From: Niabella sp.
GTDB taxonomy: Bacteria > Bacteroidota > Bacteroidia > Chitinophagales > Chitinophagaceae
NCBI GenBank assembly: GCA_017744715.1
Contig: JAGIAT010000005.1
Coordinates: 62,001-126,000 of the forward strand
Reading direction: 5' to 3'
Length of the DNA: 64,000 nucleotides
In this document: positions 43,757 through 51,564 of the stretch, piece after piece
Layout: each line of letters opens with the position of its first letter
How positions within the stretch are numbered: the first letter of the stretch is position 1
Program-made: the position numbers and the translations under genes
Notes under the pieces: generated by a model
Seen by the model: the letters and a program-made list of their open reading frames with translations, nothing else
What the model was told of the DNA's origin: nothing
Database searches by the model: none

Positions 43757-44652
43757 GCATTGCGGCTGTATGCCGGCAACTTGGCTATAGTAAGCAAGCC
43801 TACTATAAGACAAAAACGAATCACCATTTAAAATCTTGTCATCGTAATAGGGTGAAGGACAAGGTATTGTCTATCCGGCGGCAGATGCCAAGGCTTGGAA
43901 CCCGCAAGTTATATTACCTGTTGAAGAAGGAGTTTAAACAGGAAAGTATACGGATGGGGCGGGACAAGCTGTTTGATTTACTAAGAGAAGAATGTTTGCT
44001 GGTAGGTAAAAAGAGACGATATACAAAAACCACTGACTCCAAACACTGGATGCACAAGTATCGTGATCTTGTAAAGGAACTTGAGATAACAAGGCCGGAA
44101 CAGGTGTGGGTATCAGACATAACCTATCTTGCCACTAAAGAAGGGTATAGTTATCTTCATTTGATCACTGATGCTTATTCCAAACAAATAATGGGTTATT
44201 GTGCCAGTGCTGAACTTGCGGCTAGTTCTACTATTGAAGCATTAAAGATGGCTTTATCCAAAAGACAATACAACAGAGCGCTGATACACCACTCTGACAG
44301 AGGGCTGCAATATTGCAGTGCCGGTTATGTAAAATTATTGAAAGACAATGATATAAATATCAGCATGACCCAGAGTGGAAGCCCTTATGACAATGCTATT
44401 GCTGAACGGATAAATGGGATATTAAAAGATGAATTTGAGCTGGATGCAGTTTTTGACAATATGAAGCAAGTAAAAAAGCAAGTGGCGCAGGCGATCGGGT
44501 TATATAATACCTTAAGGCCCCATTTAAGCTGCCAGATGCGTACTCCCGAAACTATGCACAATCAGGCACGGCTTAAGATCAAAACATGGCGCAAAAAAAA
44601 TCACAAGAATCTGAAAAATCCCTGTGATTTTATATCTTCAAATCATTTATAA
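43735..44652 (+). CDS. IS3 transposase OrfB (DDE catalytic domain)
   Basis: About 305 residues. It has IAAVCRQLGYSKQAYYK near the N-terminus and RQMPRLGTRKLYYLL (HTH_21). The rve integrase core has the catalytic triad in WVSDITYL (Asp), IHHSDRGLQY (Asp) and YDNAIAERINGILKDE (Glu). The nominal TTG start is weak. OrfB is expected as an OrfAB fusion by -1 frameshift at 43747-43756. Confidence 0.92.
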   Translation: MATEEKISIAAVCRQLGYSKQAYYKTKTNHHLKSCHRNRVKDKVLSIRRQMPRLGTRKLYYLLKKEFKQESIRMGRDKLFDLLREECLLVGKKRRYTKTTDSKHWMHKYRDLVKELEITRPEQVWVSDITYLATKEGYSYLHLITDAYSKQIMGYCASAELAASSTIEALKMALSKRQYNRALIHHSDRGLQYCSAGYVKLLKDNDINISMTQSGSPYDNAIAERINGILKDEFELDAVFDNMKQVKKQVAQAIGLYNTLRPHLSCQMRTPETMHNQARLKIKTWRKKNHKNLKNPCDFISSNHL

Positions 44653-44879
44653 ACCAGTCAACCTTTTTTAGGACTAGTCATAGGTTGGAAGTGTATTAAT
44701 TTTGGAGTATATTTATTGGAGCAGTTTTTTGCGGGTACAGGAGCGCTCCCTGAAAACAGAGCGTTTCCTTATATGCCGGCGGGAAAATGCGGCAGGAGCT
44801 AAATGCCTTATGGTTAAATGAGATGGTAAAACCAGAAATAAGGAATGTATCATTTTTAAATGCAGATAGCAGGATAACA

Positions 44880-45161
44880 ATGGAAATAATACAGGAGGAT
44901 GATGGGAAAAAGGGCCGTTTTACGGCGGTAAGCGGGGGTGTTGTTGCAGGAGAAATGACCTACGTGTGGGCGGGAGATGCCAAACTGATCATCGATCATA
45001 CCGCGGTGGATCCGCAATTTTCGGGTAAAGGCATAGGGAAACAACTGTTGATGCAGCTGGTTGCTTTTGCAAGAACCGGAGGTATAAAGGTGTTGCCGCT
45101 TTGCCCTTTTGCAAAATCTGTGTTTGAAAAAGTAAAAGCGATAAGGGATGTTTTGTCTTAA
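44880..45161 (+). CDS. Small GNAT family N-acetyltransferase (YjdJ-like)
   Basis: About 93 residues from ATG 44880 (MEIIQEDDGKKGRFTAVSGG). Features are GEMTYVWAGDAKLIIDHTAV, DPQFSGKGIGKQLLMQLVAF with the acetyl-CoA loop GKGIGK, and a CPFAKSVFEK end, typical of the compact YjdJ class. Earlier in-frame ATGs at 44787 and 44823 would add residues not seen in the family. It lies 200 bp past the IS3 element and may have lost its original upstream neighbour. Confidence 0.82.
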   Translation: MEIIQEDDGKKGRFTAVSGGVVAGEMTYVWAGDAKLIIDHTAVDPQFSGKGIGKQLLMQLVAFARTGGIKVLPLCPFAKSVFEKVKAIRDVLS

Positions 45162-45192
45162 CAGGCAGCAAACGAATACAATGAAATTCCGT

Positions 45193-45200
45193 TACATTTG
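45193..45200 (+). promoter_or_regulatory. -7 promoter box of the PlsC-like gene (TACATTTG)
   Basis: TACATTTG is a full -7 match, about 62 nt before the ATG. A small hairpin CCCCG-N6-CGGGG (45204-45219) lies directly after it in the leader. Confidence 0.6.
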
Positions 45201-45262
45201 TCCCCCCGGTTTATCGGGGCTGAAAGCTGTTTTTTTTAATCTGTAGTAATGTAAAACGAAAT

Positions 45263-46012
45263 ATGAGCAAACCGGGCAGTCGTGTAAGAAATCTGAATAT
45301 TGTAAGAAAGTTTGTTCATTTTACAGTAGGCCTGTTCACGTATCCCGGTATTGCCATGGCAAATAAACTGCGGATCCATGGTACGGAACATCTGAAAAAC
45401 CTGCCTCCGAATAACGTATTATTTGTAAGTAATCATCAAACCTATTTTGTGGATGTGATCACCTTTTTTCACATCCTTTCTGCGCATAAATGGGGGAAAA
45501 AAGACCGGCTGGGTATCCCATATTATTTTTTGAACCCGTATACCCGTGTAAATTATGTTGCGGCCGAGCAAACGATGAAAAGCAGCTGGCTCAGCCGCCT
45601 GTTCCTGCTGGCCGGCGGGCTTACCGTAAAGCGTACCTGGAATGAAAACAGCAACGAAAAACGCACGGGACTGGATCCTTCCGATACCCGGAAGATCCAG
45701 CGGGCTTTAGACAGGAACTGGGTGATCACCTTCCCGCAGGGAACCACAACGCCTTATGCTCCGGCAAGAAAAGGAACGGCACTGATCATTAAACACCACA
45801 AACCGATTGTGATTCCGGTGGTCATCAGCGGCTTTTCCCGGGCCTTTAATAAAACAGGAATTACGCTAAAAAGAAGAGGCACCTTGCTTACCGTAACGTT
45901 TAAGCCGCCGATGCATATCGATTATGATGCCTCCGCACAGGAAATTACCAACCAGCTCATGGATGCCATTGAACAAAGCAAACAATATATGCCGGAGGTG
46001 TTGCAGCATTGA
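45263..46012 (+). CDS. 1-acyl-sn-glycerol-3-phosphate acyltransferase-like protein
   Basis: A 249-residue PlsC-type acyltransferase of phospholipid synthesis. The catalytic block is NHQTYFVDV (His followed by Asp after four residues) near 62-70. FPQGTTTPY near 157 is the acceptor-phosphate block, normally FPEGTRS, here with Gln in place of Glu. VIPVVISGF near 189 is the fourth block. There is no clear transmembrane start, so membrane association may be peripheral. The changed second motif leaves specificity open. Confidence 0.85.
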   Translation: MSKPGSRVRNLNIVRKFVHFTVGLFTYPGIAMANKLRIHGTEHLKNLPPNNVLFVSNHQTYFVDVITFFHILSAHKWGKKDRLGIPYYFLNPYTRVNYVAAEQTMKSSWLSRLFLLAGGLTVKRTWNENSNEKRTGLDPSDTRKIQRALDRNWVITFPQGTTTPYAPARKGTALIIKHHKPIVIPVVISGFSRAFNKTGITLKRRGTLLTVTFKPPMHIDYDASAQEITNQLMDAIEQSKQYMPEVLQH

Positions 46013-46350
46013 AGTTTGAAAATTTGAAAACGTGGAAATGTGAGAATGGCTTGTTCATTGAGTATAAAACGGTATCTAAACTGGAATATGCGCTTTAGGT
46101 TTAGCTTTCAGCGATCAGTCTGCAGTTTTCAGCCATCAGTTATCAGTCTTCCGTTGATTCGTCCGGGATCGATGATCTGACGGTTGATATTGCATATAAA
46201 ACGGATTTAACATTGAACCTGAAACTGCGTTTAGCATTTAGCATTCAGCTTTCAGCATTCAGCATTCAGTAATCAGCTATCAGTTTTCAGTTGTTCATCA
46301 AGCATAAAAACGGATCTAACGTGAAACATTGAACCTTAAACCTGAAACTA
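46013..46350. repeat. Low-complexity intergenic repeat region (copy B)
   Basis: The region is rich in short words: TTTGAAAATTTGAAAA, GTGGAAATGTGAGAATG, TATAAAACGG, then a run of TTTCAGC/ATTCAGC/ATCAGT. It begins like the copy at 12309, with the same order GAAAATTTGAAG/A, GTGGAAATGTGAGAAT, CAT(C/T)GAGT and AAACGGTATCTA. It lies between the convergent PlsC-like and ccmF genes, filling the gap. No gene is seen. Confidence 0.75.
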
Positions 46351-46357
46351 ATGCAGA

Positions 46358-48943
46358 TTACCGCGCCCGGTTCAATCGCAGCCTCCGGGCCATACTGATC
46401 AATGTGCCGATCACTGTTATGGTGACGCCTCCCCAAAGCAGGTTGATATAAGGGAATTTGTAAGCCTTCAGGGTAACGTATTCCATAACCGCCGAGGATT
46501 CTTTTACGCCGATCTGCGCAACGCCGCTCTTTACATCGTTGAGCTGCAACACCAGGCTCTGCGCCATTACGGTATCCTGCGACTGGAACAGGATCTGCCC
46601 CTTGCCTTTGATCAGGAGGAGGTCCGACTGGTAAGAAGGCCCGCTGATGGATTGTACTTTAAGCGAGGCGGTATAGCCGGTATCGGAGCGGTCAAAGTTC
46701 TGCAGCGGGAGATTATCTTTTCCCACCAGCTTTTCCAAAGTAATGAACCCGCGGCTGTAATAGATGGTATCGCCCACTTTTTTTGTACTGATTGCAAACT
46801 GGGCGGTGTCTTTATTTTTACTGGGGTCGGGCAGGGCCGATACATAGGTAAACACATCATGATCCCAGTAATGCCTTGCGGAAGGGTTCGCCATCAATCC
46901 TTCATTTCCCTTATAGTTAATAAAAGCATTCGGGTGCAGGGTAAAACTATCTGAGTCAGACCTGAAACGGATCTTGAAATAGGTAAGGGCCTTTTTAGGA
47001 TGGGCCGAATCACCTTCATAAGTGACCTTATATTTTCCCATTGTCATGGGAACACCTTTTACAAGCGTGAGGTTCTCTCCCGAGATCTCTTTACTTTCTT
47101 TGCCGAAGTCAATGGAAATGCCGCTGGTATTGTGCGACAGTACCTCTTTTTTACCAGAAGACAGCAAGATGCCTACCAGTACCAGCCCGAAGCCAAAATG
47201 CGCAATGGAGCCGCCGCTGTTTTTGATGTTTCCTTTCAGGCTGGTGAACATATACAGCAGATTGGCTACAACAGCATACACCCCGGCAACCAGTGCAACC
47301 CAGATATTGATGAGAAAGCCCAGGCCTTCTTTATCGTAGTTGATCTTTACCACAAAAAGAATAAAAGTGGCGATCACCGCACTGATAAAGCTGGGTAAGG
47401 CGATCTTTTTTAAAAAGATATTCCCTGGTGTGCTTTTATACCGGAAGTATTGCGCAATTGCAGTAAGAATACCAATGATGATGGCTACCAGTACCTGGAT
47501 CTGGTTATAAGCAAACTCATTGTTTTCTCCGGGAGCCGTGTTAAGCTTATACAGCTTATTGAATACCGGCAGGGATGTTTGGAAAATAATGATCAAAGCA
47601 GAAAGGAACAATACCAGGGCTCCGATAAACATCCAGAATTCGCGGGAGCTGGCGCTTTCTTCTTTTTTTACGGCCGGCACCTGTTTGTTCATAAGAACAA
47701 TAAACGTGATGATTCCGGAAAGGATCACATAAAGCGGGAAACCGGGAATAATTTCTGCAAGAAAATAGGTGCTGATGGAAAGTGCGGCAGTTACCAGCGC
47801 GATGATAGCCCGCTGACGGTTGGTAGTAGCCGCTACAAAAGGCATCAGCCATACAAATACCAGCAGGAACAAAAACAGCTGGCCGTTCATCCCGATATCG
47901 GCAAAGGCATGCACCGACGCTTCCCCGAGGACACCGCTCTTGGTAAGGAACGTGGAATACAGTACAAAAAGGAATTCCAATCCAAAGAATATAAAAGTAG
48001 CTCTTAATGAAAACCCGGTATGTTTAAAAACCAGCAGGGTATGCACACCCGCTACCAGGATCAGCCAGGGTACAAGGGAAGCATTCTCCACCGGATCCCA
48101 GGCCCAGTAACCGCCGAAGTTCAGCGATTCATACGCCCATTTGGCCCCCATCATGATGCCGAGTCCGAAAATCGCTACGGAAAACAAGGCCCAGGGCAGG
48201 GCTTTGTGGATCCATTCTTTTGTTTTGCCGGTCCATAATCCCGCCATGGCATAGGCAAACGGGAAGAGCGTGGAGGCAAAGCCGAGGAACAATACCGGCG
48301 GATGGATGGTCATCCAATAGTTCTGAAGAAGCGGGTTCAGGTCGTTTCCGTCTTTGATCAGGGTCATATAATCCGGCCGTATCGGATTGGCGATATCAAA
48401 GCCTGCATGCATCACGGGCGCATTGTCCAGCACGCCGGAATTCCTTAAAAGGATAAAAGGATTCGATCCGATCTTTACATCAAAAATATATACGCCAAGG
48501 ATCATTGTGGCCAGGAAGAACTGGGCAAAACTGACGATCATCATCACCGGCGCTTCCCATTCCTTGTCCTTCCGGATCACGATCAGCCCCAGGATACAGT
48601 GCCAGATCGTCCACAGCAGGGTACTGCCTTCCTGTCCCTCCCAAAAAGCGCTCAGGATGTATTTTAATTCAAGCGACCGGCTGCTGTGTTGCCAGGCGTA
48701 TTTGTATTCAAACAAATGGTGGTAGAGGATATGCAGCAGTGCCGCAAAAATAATAAAGACGGCAGCGGCTTCAAGGAAGAATGCACCGCGCGCCAGTTTC
48801 AGCCATGATTTCCGGTCTTCCGGCACCATCACTTTAGTGGCTTTAAAATAAGCAAAGCTGGCTACCAGGGATGCAACAAGGGATACGATTACAAAGAAAT
48901 GTCCTACTTGTCCGGGCAATAAATCCTCTCCGATATAATTCAT
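46358..48943 (-). CDS. ccmF: Cytochrome c biogenesis protein CcmF/CcsA family (heme lyase)
   Basis: An 861-residue polytopic protein with about 14 hydrophobic segments. The heme-handling WWD region reads GGYWAWDPVENASLVPWL near residue 270-290. WEGQEGSTLLWTIW near 110 and a large periplasmic C-terminal part are typical of CcmF. It attaches heme to apocytochrome c outside the membrane. It starts 6 nt after ccmE, so the two are one operon. Other ccm genes are outside this window. Confidence 0.93.
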   Translation of the reverse strand: MNYIGEDLLPGQVGHFFVIVSLVASLVASFAYFKATKVMVPEDRKSWLKLARGAFFLEAAAVFIIFAALLHILYHHLFEYKYAWQHSSRSLELKYILSAFWEGQEGSTLLWTIWHCILGLIVIRKDKEWEAPVMMIVSFAQFFLATMILGVYIFDVKIGSNPFILLRNSGVLDNAPVMHAGFDIANPIRPDYMTLIKDGNDLNPLLQNYWMTIHPPVLFLGFASTLFPFAYAMAGLWTGKTKEWIHKALPWALFSVAIFGLGIMMGAKWAYESLNFGGYWAWDPVENASLVPWLILVAGVHTLLVFKHTGFSLRATFIFFGLEFLFVLYSTFLTKSGVLGEASVHAFADIGMNGQLFLFLLVFVWLMPFVAATTNRQRAIIALVTAALSISTYFLAEIIPGFPLYVILSGIITFIVLMNKQVPAVKKEESASSREFWMFIGALVLFLSALIIIFQTSLPVFNKLYKLNTAPGENNEFAYNQIQVLVAIIIGILTAIAQYFRYKSTPGNIFLKKIALPSFISAVIATFILFVVKINYDKEGLGFLINIWVALVAGVYAVVANLLYMFTSLKGNIKNSGGSIAHFGFGLVLVGILLSSGKKEVLSHNTSGISIDFGKESKEISGENLTLVKGVPMTMGKYKVTYEGDSAHPKKALTYFKIRFRSDSDSFTLHPNAFINYKGNEGLMANPSARHYWDHDVFTYVSALPDPSKNKDTAQFAISTKKVGDTIYYSRGFITLEKLVGKDNLPLQNFDRSDTGYTASLKVQSISGPSYQSDLLLIKGKGQILFQSQDTVMAQSLVLQLNDVKSGVAQIGVKESSAVMEYVTLKAYKFPYINLLWGGVTITVIGTLISMARRLRLNRAR

Positions 48944-48949
48944 TCGTTT

Positions 48950-49405
48950 CTATTGTTTATCCGCTATTGTTGCGGAAGAAGGGGCATTATTATATGTAGT
49001 TTTTGTATCTCCCTGCGGAACGTGTTTGGAGGGGTCCTGGTCTTTGTACTTGCTGGGGCATTTGGTTTGTATACTCTGGCATTCGAATACATTGCCGGTA
49101 TATTTCCCCTTCATTACCAGGCGCTCACTCAGTTCAAAATTCTCCGGTTTGGGATTGTGGTACACCACGTTTATTTTTTGACCCAGGCTATCAATGGCGG
49201 TAAACGCCAGGAAATTCGGATTTTTAACCGCATCATATTCCAGCGGTTCCGTTTTATCCCATTTGGCCATCAGGTGAACAAATTTGCCCGGTTTGGCTTT
49301 GGCTGTTGCTACGGTATCGTAGGTGGTGGTGGTCTTTAAAAAGCTTACCAGTACTGCAATGGCGCCGGCCACCAGGATCAGTAAGATGATATGAATTTTT
49401 TTCAT
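48950..49405 (-). CDS. ccmE: Cytochrome c maturation protein CcmE, Cys-type
   Basis: A 151-residue heme chaperone with one N-terminal membrane anchor (IILLILVAGAIAVLVSF) and an OB-fold. Classical CcmE binds heme through His in HxxxY. Here the matching site is CPSKY (Cys116 to Tyr120), the CxxxY variant known in archaea and some bacteria. The N-terminus lacks the cytoplasmic basic arm of long forms. A -7 box TACCTTTG lies at 49427-49434. ccmF follows 6 nt downstream. Confidence 0.9.
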   Translation of the reverse strand: MKKIHIILLILVAGAIAVLVSFLKTTTTYDTVATAKAKPGKFVHLMAKWDKTEPLEYDAVKNPNFLAFTAIDSLGQKINVVYHNPKPENFELSERLVMKGKYTGNVFECQSIQTKCPSKYKDQDPSKHVPQGDTKTTYNNAPSSATIADKQ

Positions 49406-49426
49406 TACCGGGATTTAAAATTTTGG

Positions 49427-49434
49427 CAAAGGTA
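49427..49434 (-). promoter_or_regulatory. ccmE-ccmF -7 promoter box (TACCTTTG)
   Basis: CAAAGGTA on the plus strand is TACCTTTG on the minus strand, a full match, about 21 nt before the ccmE ATG. Confidence 0.65.
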
Positions 49435-49587
49435 CATCAAATACCCTCATATTTTACAGTAACATTACAATTGGGGAATTGTTGCAACAACGTTAAAAAA
49501 TGTTGATCAGAAGCCGGTGAGGCACTGAAACACTGAGGATTGGTGCAGGTTACGGTTTTAAACTTAACCGCCGGGTACGCAAGGAAT

Positions 49588-50125
49588 CCGCAATGTATAC
49601 AGGCATCCACAACGGTGGCTACGGGATGATATCGGATGTTCGCGGAACCGGTGGCAAAAGATTATTCCAAAAGCTTTTCTGCGTTTCAGTGCCCTCTGTG
49701 GCTACCCCGGCACATCCAGGGAAAAATAGCCGTAAAAAGTGTCTTTCGCGCTTTTTGCGGAACCTTTGCTTCACTTGCGGCGTATATTTTACCGCAATGT
49801 ATACAGGGCACCCACAACGGTGGCTGCGGGATGATATCGGATGTTCGCGGAACCGGTGGCAAAAGATTATTCCAAAAGCTTTTCTGTGTTTCAGTGCCCT
49901 CTGTGGCTACCCCGGTACATCCAGGGAAAAACAGCCGTAAAAAAGTGTCTTTCGCGCTTTTTGCGGAACCTTTGCTCCACTTACGGCGTATATTTTACCG
50001 CAATGTATACAGGCATCCACAACGGTGGCTGCGGGATGATATCGGATGTTCGCGGAACCGGTGACAAAAGATCATTCCAAAAGCTTTTCTGTGTTTCAGT
50101 GCCCTCTGTGGCTACCCGGTACATT
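49588..50125. repeat. Three tandem copies of a 204-206 bp intergenic repeat, last one truncated
   Basis: CAATGTATACAGG starts at 49591, 49795 and 50001, giving periods of 204 and 206. Within each unit are GATGATATCGGATGTTCGCG, AAAAGCTTTTCTG, TTTCAGTGCCCTCTGTGGC and a CGCGCTTTTTGCGGAACCTT segment. The third copy stops at the GGTAC near 50120, where the IscA promoter begins. Open frames in all three phases (49593-50140) come from the repeat, and the 204/206 period shifts phase, so no protein is supported. Copies are about 95 percent alike by eye. Confidence 0.9.
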
Positions 50126-50141
50126 ATGCCCATAAAATGAC

Positions 50142-50149
50142 TAATTTTG
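50142..50149 (+). promoter_or_regulatory. IscA -7 promoter box (TAATTTTG)
   Basis: TAATTTTG matches the consensus and lies 4 nt before the ATG at 50154, so a leaderless mRNA is predicted. The third tandem repeat ends about 20 nt upstream. Confidence 0.65.
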
Positions 50150-50153
50150 CAAC

Positions 50154-50504
50154 ATGGAAAATAGTGTAATAGAAGCGGCACCGGTAATCCTTACGGAAGG
50201 TGCTGTAAAGGAAATAAAGCGGCTGATGAGTGCTCCTGATTTTGACGCCAGCCAGTACCTGCGGCTGGGAGTAAAGGGGGGCGGGTGCTCAGGACTCAGT
50301 TATATGCTTGGTTTCGACCAAAAAGAGGCAAACGACCGGGAATTTGAAGTGGAAGGAATTCCCTGTATCATCAATAAAGCGCATGAAATATACCTGGCGG
50401 GTATGGAGGTTGATTGGTCTGAGGGCCTGAACAACCGCGGATTTACATTTTCGAACCCGAATGCTTCCAGCACCTGCGGTTGCGGAACCAGTTTTGCTGT
50501 TTAA
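50154..50504 (+). CDS. HesB/IscA-type iron-sulfur cluster assembly protein
   Basis: A 116-residue A-type carrier that hands Fe-S clusters to targets. The three cluster cysteines are Cys45 in GGGCSGLSY and Cys108/Cys110 in STCGCGTSF. VILTEGAVKEIKRLM at the start and GFTFSNPNASS before the end are family marks. Whether it is IscA, SufA or ErpA cannot be fixed, as no iscS, suf or hsc genes are nearby. The methyltransferase gene starts 9 nt after its stop. Confidence 0.94.
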   Translation: MENSVIEAAPVILTEGAVKEIKRLMSAPDFDASQYLRLGVKGGGCSGLSYMLGFDQKEANDREFEVEGIPCIINKAHEIYLAGMEVDWSEGLNNRGFTFSNPNASSTCGCGTSFAV

Positions 50505-50513
50505 ATCCATCAC

Positions 50514-51413
50514 ATGCCTCCCATACATTACGAAGCCTGCCCTGTTTGCGGTGGCACGCAGATCCGCCCGGTTTTTTTAGTAAAGGATTATACGGTTAGC
50601 GGAGAAGCATTCCCGGTTGAGGAATGTACTTCCTGTTCGCTCCGGTTTACCCAGGATGTTCCGGATCAGTTATCGATAGGTCCATATTATAAATCGGAAG
50701 ACTATATATCCCATTCCAATACCCGTAAAGGTATGGTGAGCCGGTTGTACCAGATGGTACGTACACGCACGATGCGGCAAAAAGCGGCGCTTGTGGAGCG
50801 GTATGCGCAAAAGCGTAACGGCCGTTTGCTGGACCTTGGCTGCGGCACCGGTACTTTTTTACATACCATGCAAAACAGGGGTTGGGAGGTTTTTGGCCTG
50901 GAGCCGGATGCGGATGCACGCAATATGGCAAAACAGCTGTATAACCTTGATATTGCCCCGTCTCACGAATTATACCAGCTGGAGGAAGCCCGGTTTGATG
51001 CCATTACGCTTTGGCATGTGCTGGAGCATGTGCACGAGCTGCACGCCTACATGACTCAATTAAAAAAGATATTGAAACCGGATGGCGTGTTGCTGATCGC
51101 AGTTCCGAATTATACGAGCCGCGATGCCGATATTTATGAGCAGTACTGGGCCGCCTATGACGTGCCCCGGCATCTGTATCACTTTTCGCCAAAGGCGATG
51201 GGGGTGCTTACAGAACGGCATGGGTTCCGCATTCAGAAAATGTTGCCGATGTGGTTCGATAGTTTTTATGTAAGCCTGCTGAGCAGCAAATACAAATATG
51301 GTAAAACCCTGTACATTGGCGCCGGATTGCACGGATTGTCTTCTAATATCAATGCCACGCGCAATACAAAGGAATGCAGCTCGGTGATTTATGTAATCCG
51401 CAAAGACGGATAG
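50514..51413 (+). CDS. Class I SAM-dependent methyltransferase with N-terminal zinc-ribbon
   Basis: A 299-residue protein. The N-terminus has CxxC-CxxC (Cys9, Cys12, Cys38, Cys41: EACPVCGG, ECTSCSLRF), a zinc-ribbon. The methyltransferase core follows with LLDLGCGTGTFLHTM (motif I) near 107, FGLEPDADARNMA (motif II) near 130 and LWHVLEHVHEL near 164. YWAAYDVPRHLYHFSP near 206 is typical of the family of C-methyl or sugar-type methyltransferases. The substrate is not recognised. Close spacing to iscA suggests co-transcription. Confidence 0.9.
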   Translation: MPPIHYEACPVCGGTQIRPVFLVKDYTVSGEAFPVEECTSCSLRFTQDVPDQLSIGPYYKSEDYISHSNTRKGMVSRLYQMVRTRTMRQKAALVERYAQKRNGRLLDLGCGTGTFLHTMQNRGWEVFGLEPDADARNMAKQLYNLDIAPSHELYQLEEARFDAITLWHVLEHVHELHAYMTQLKKILKPDGVLLIAVPNYTSRDADIYEQYWAAYDVPRHLYHFSPKAMGVLTERHGFRIQKMLPMWFDSFYVSLLSSKYKYGKTLYIGAGLHGLSSNINATRNTKECSSVIYVIRKDG

Positions 51414-51564
51414 GCTGCAATACGGGAAGGCTCAACGCGGCACATAGCACTCTTACGTTGTTTCCCCGGTTCTTCTTTCACCCGCCCATAAAGGATTCAG
51501 AAAACGCATGCAGCATGGCAAGCCGCTGCAGCTGTTGCACCGCTGTTTGCCTGTGCGAAAACGG

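Larger units (their letters stand above)
43323..44680 (+). mobile_element. IS3-family insertion sequence, 1358 bp, with terminal inverted repeats and TAG duplication
   Basis: Ends pair over about 25 bp: TGTCTTGTCCTGG at the left (43323 onward) and TGACTAGTCCTAA at the right read inward from 44680, both continuing to GTTGACT. The flanks give a 3-bp target duplication TAG (43320-43322 and 44681-44683). Inside are three overlapping frames: an HTH ORF, a coiled-coil ORF and a DDE transposase. All parts look intact except a possible frame break between the first two. It inserted just past the fusA terminator, so it harms no visible gene. Confidence 0.92.

Noticed and set aside
47450..48007. 185-residue plus-strand frame inside ccmF
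   Set aside because: It lies opposite a well-supported CcmF membrane region and is a shadow.
49593..50140. Long open frames (99-142 residues) in three phases in the 205-bp repeat
   Set aside because: The period shift of 204 versus 206 moves phase between copies, and no protein-like composition or start signal is seen. They are repeat artefacts.
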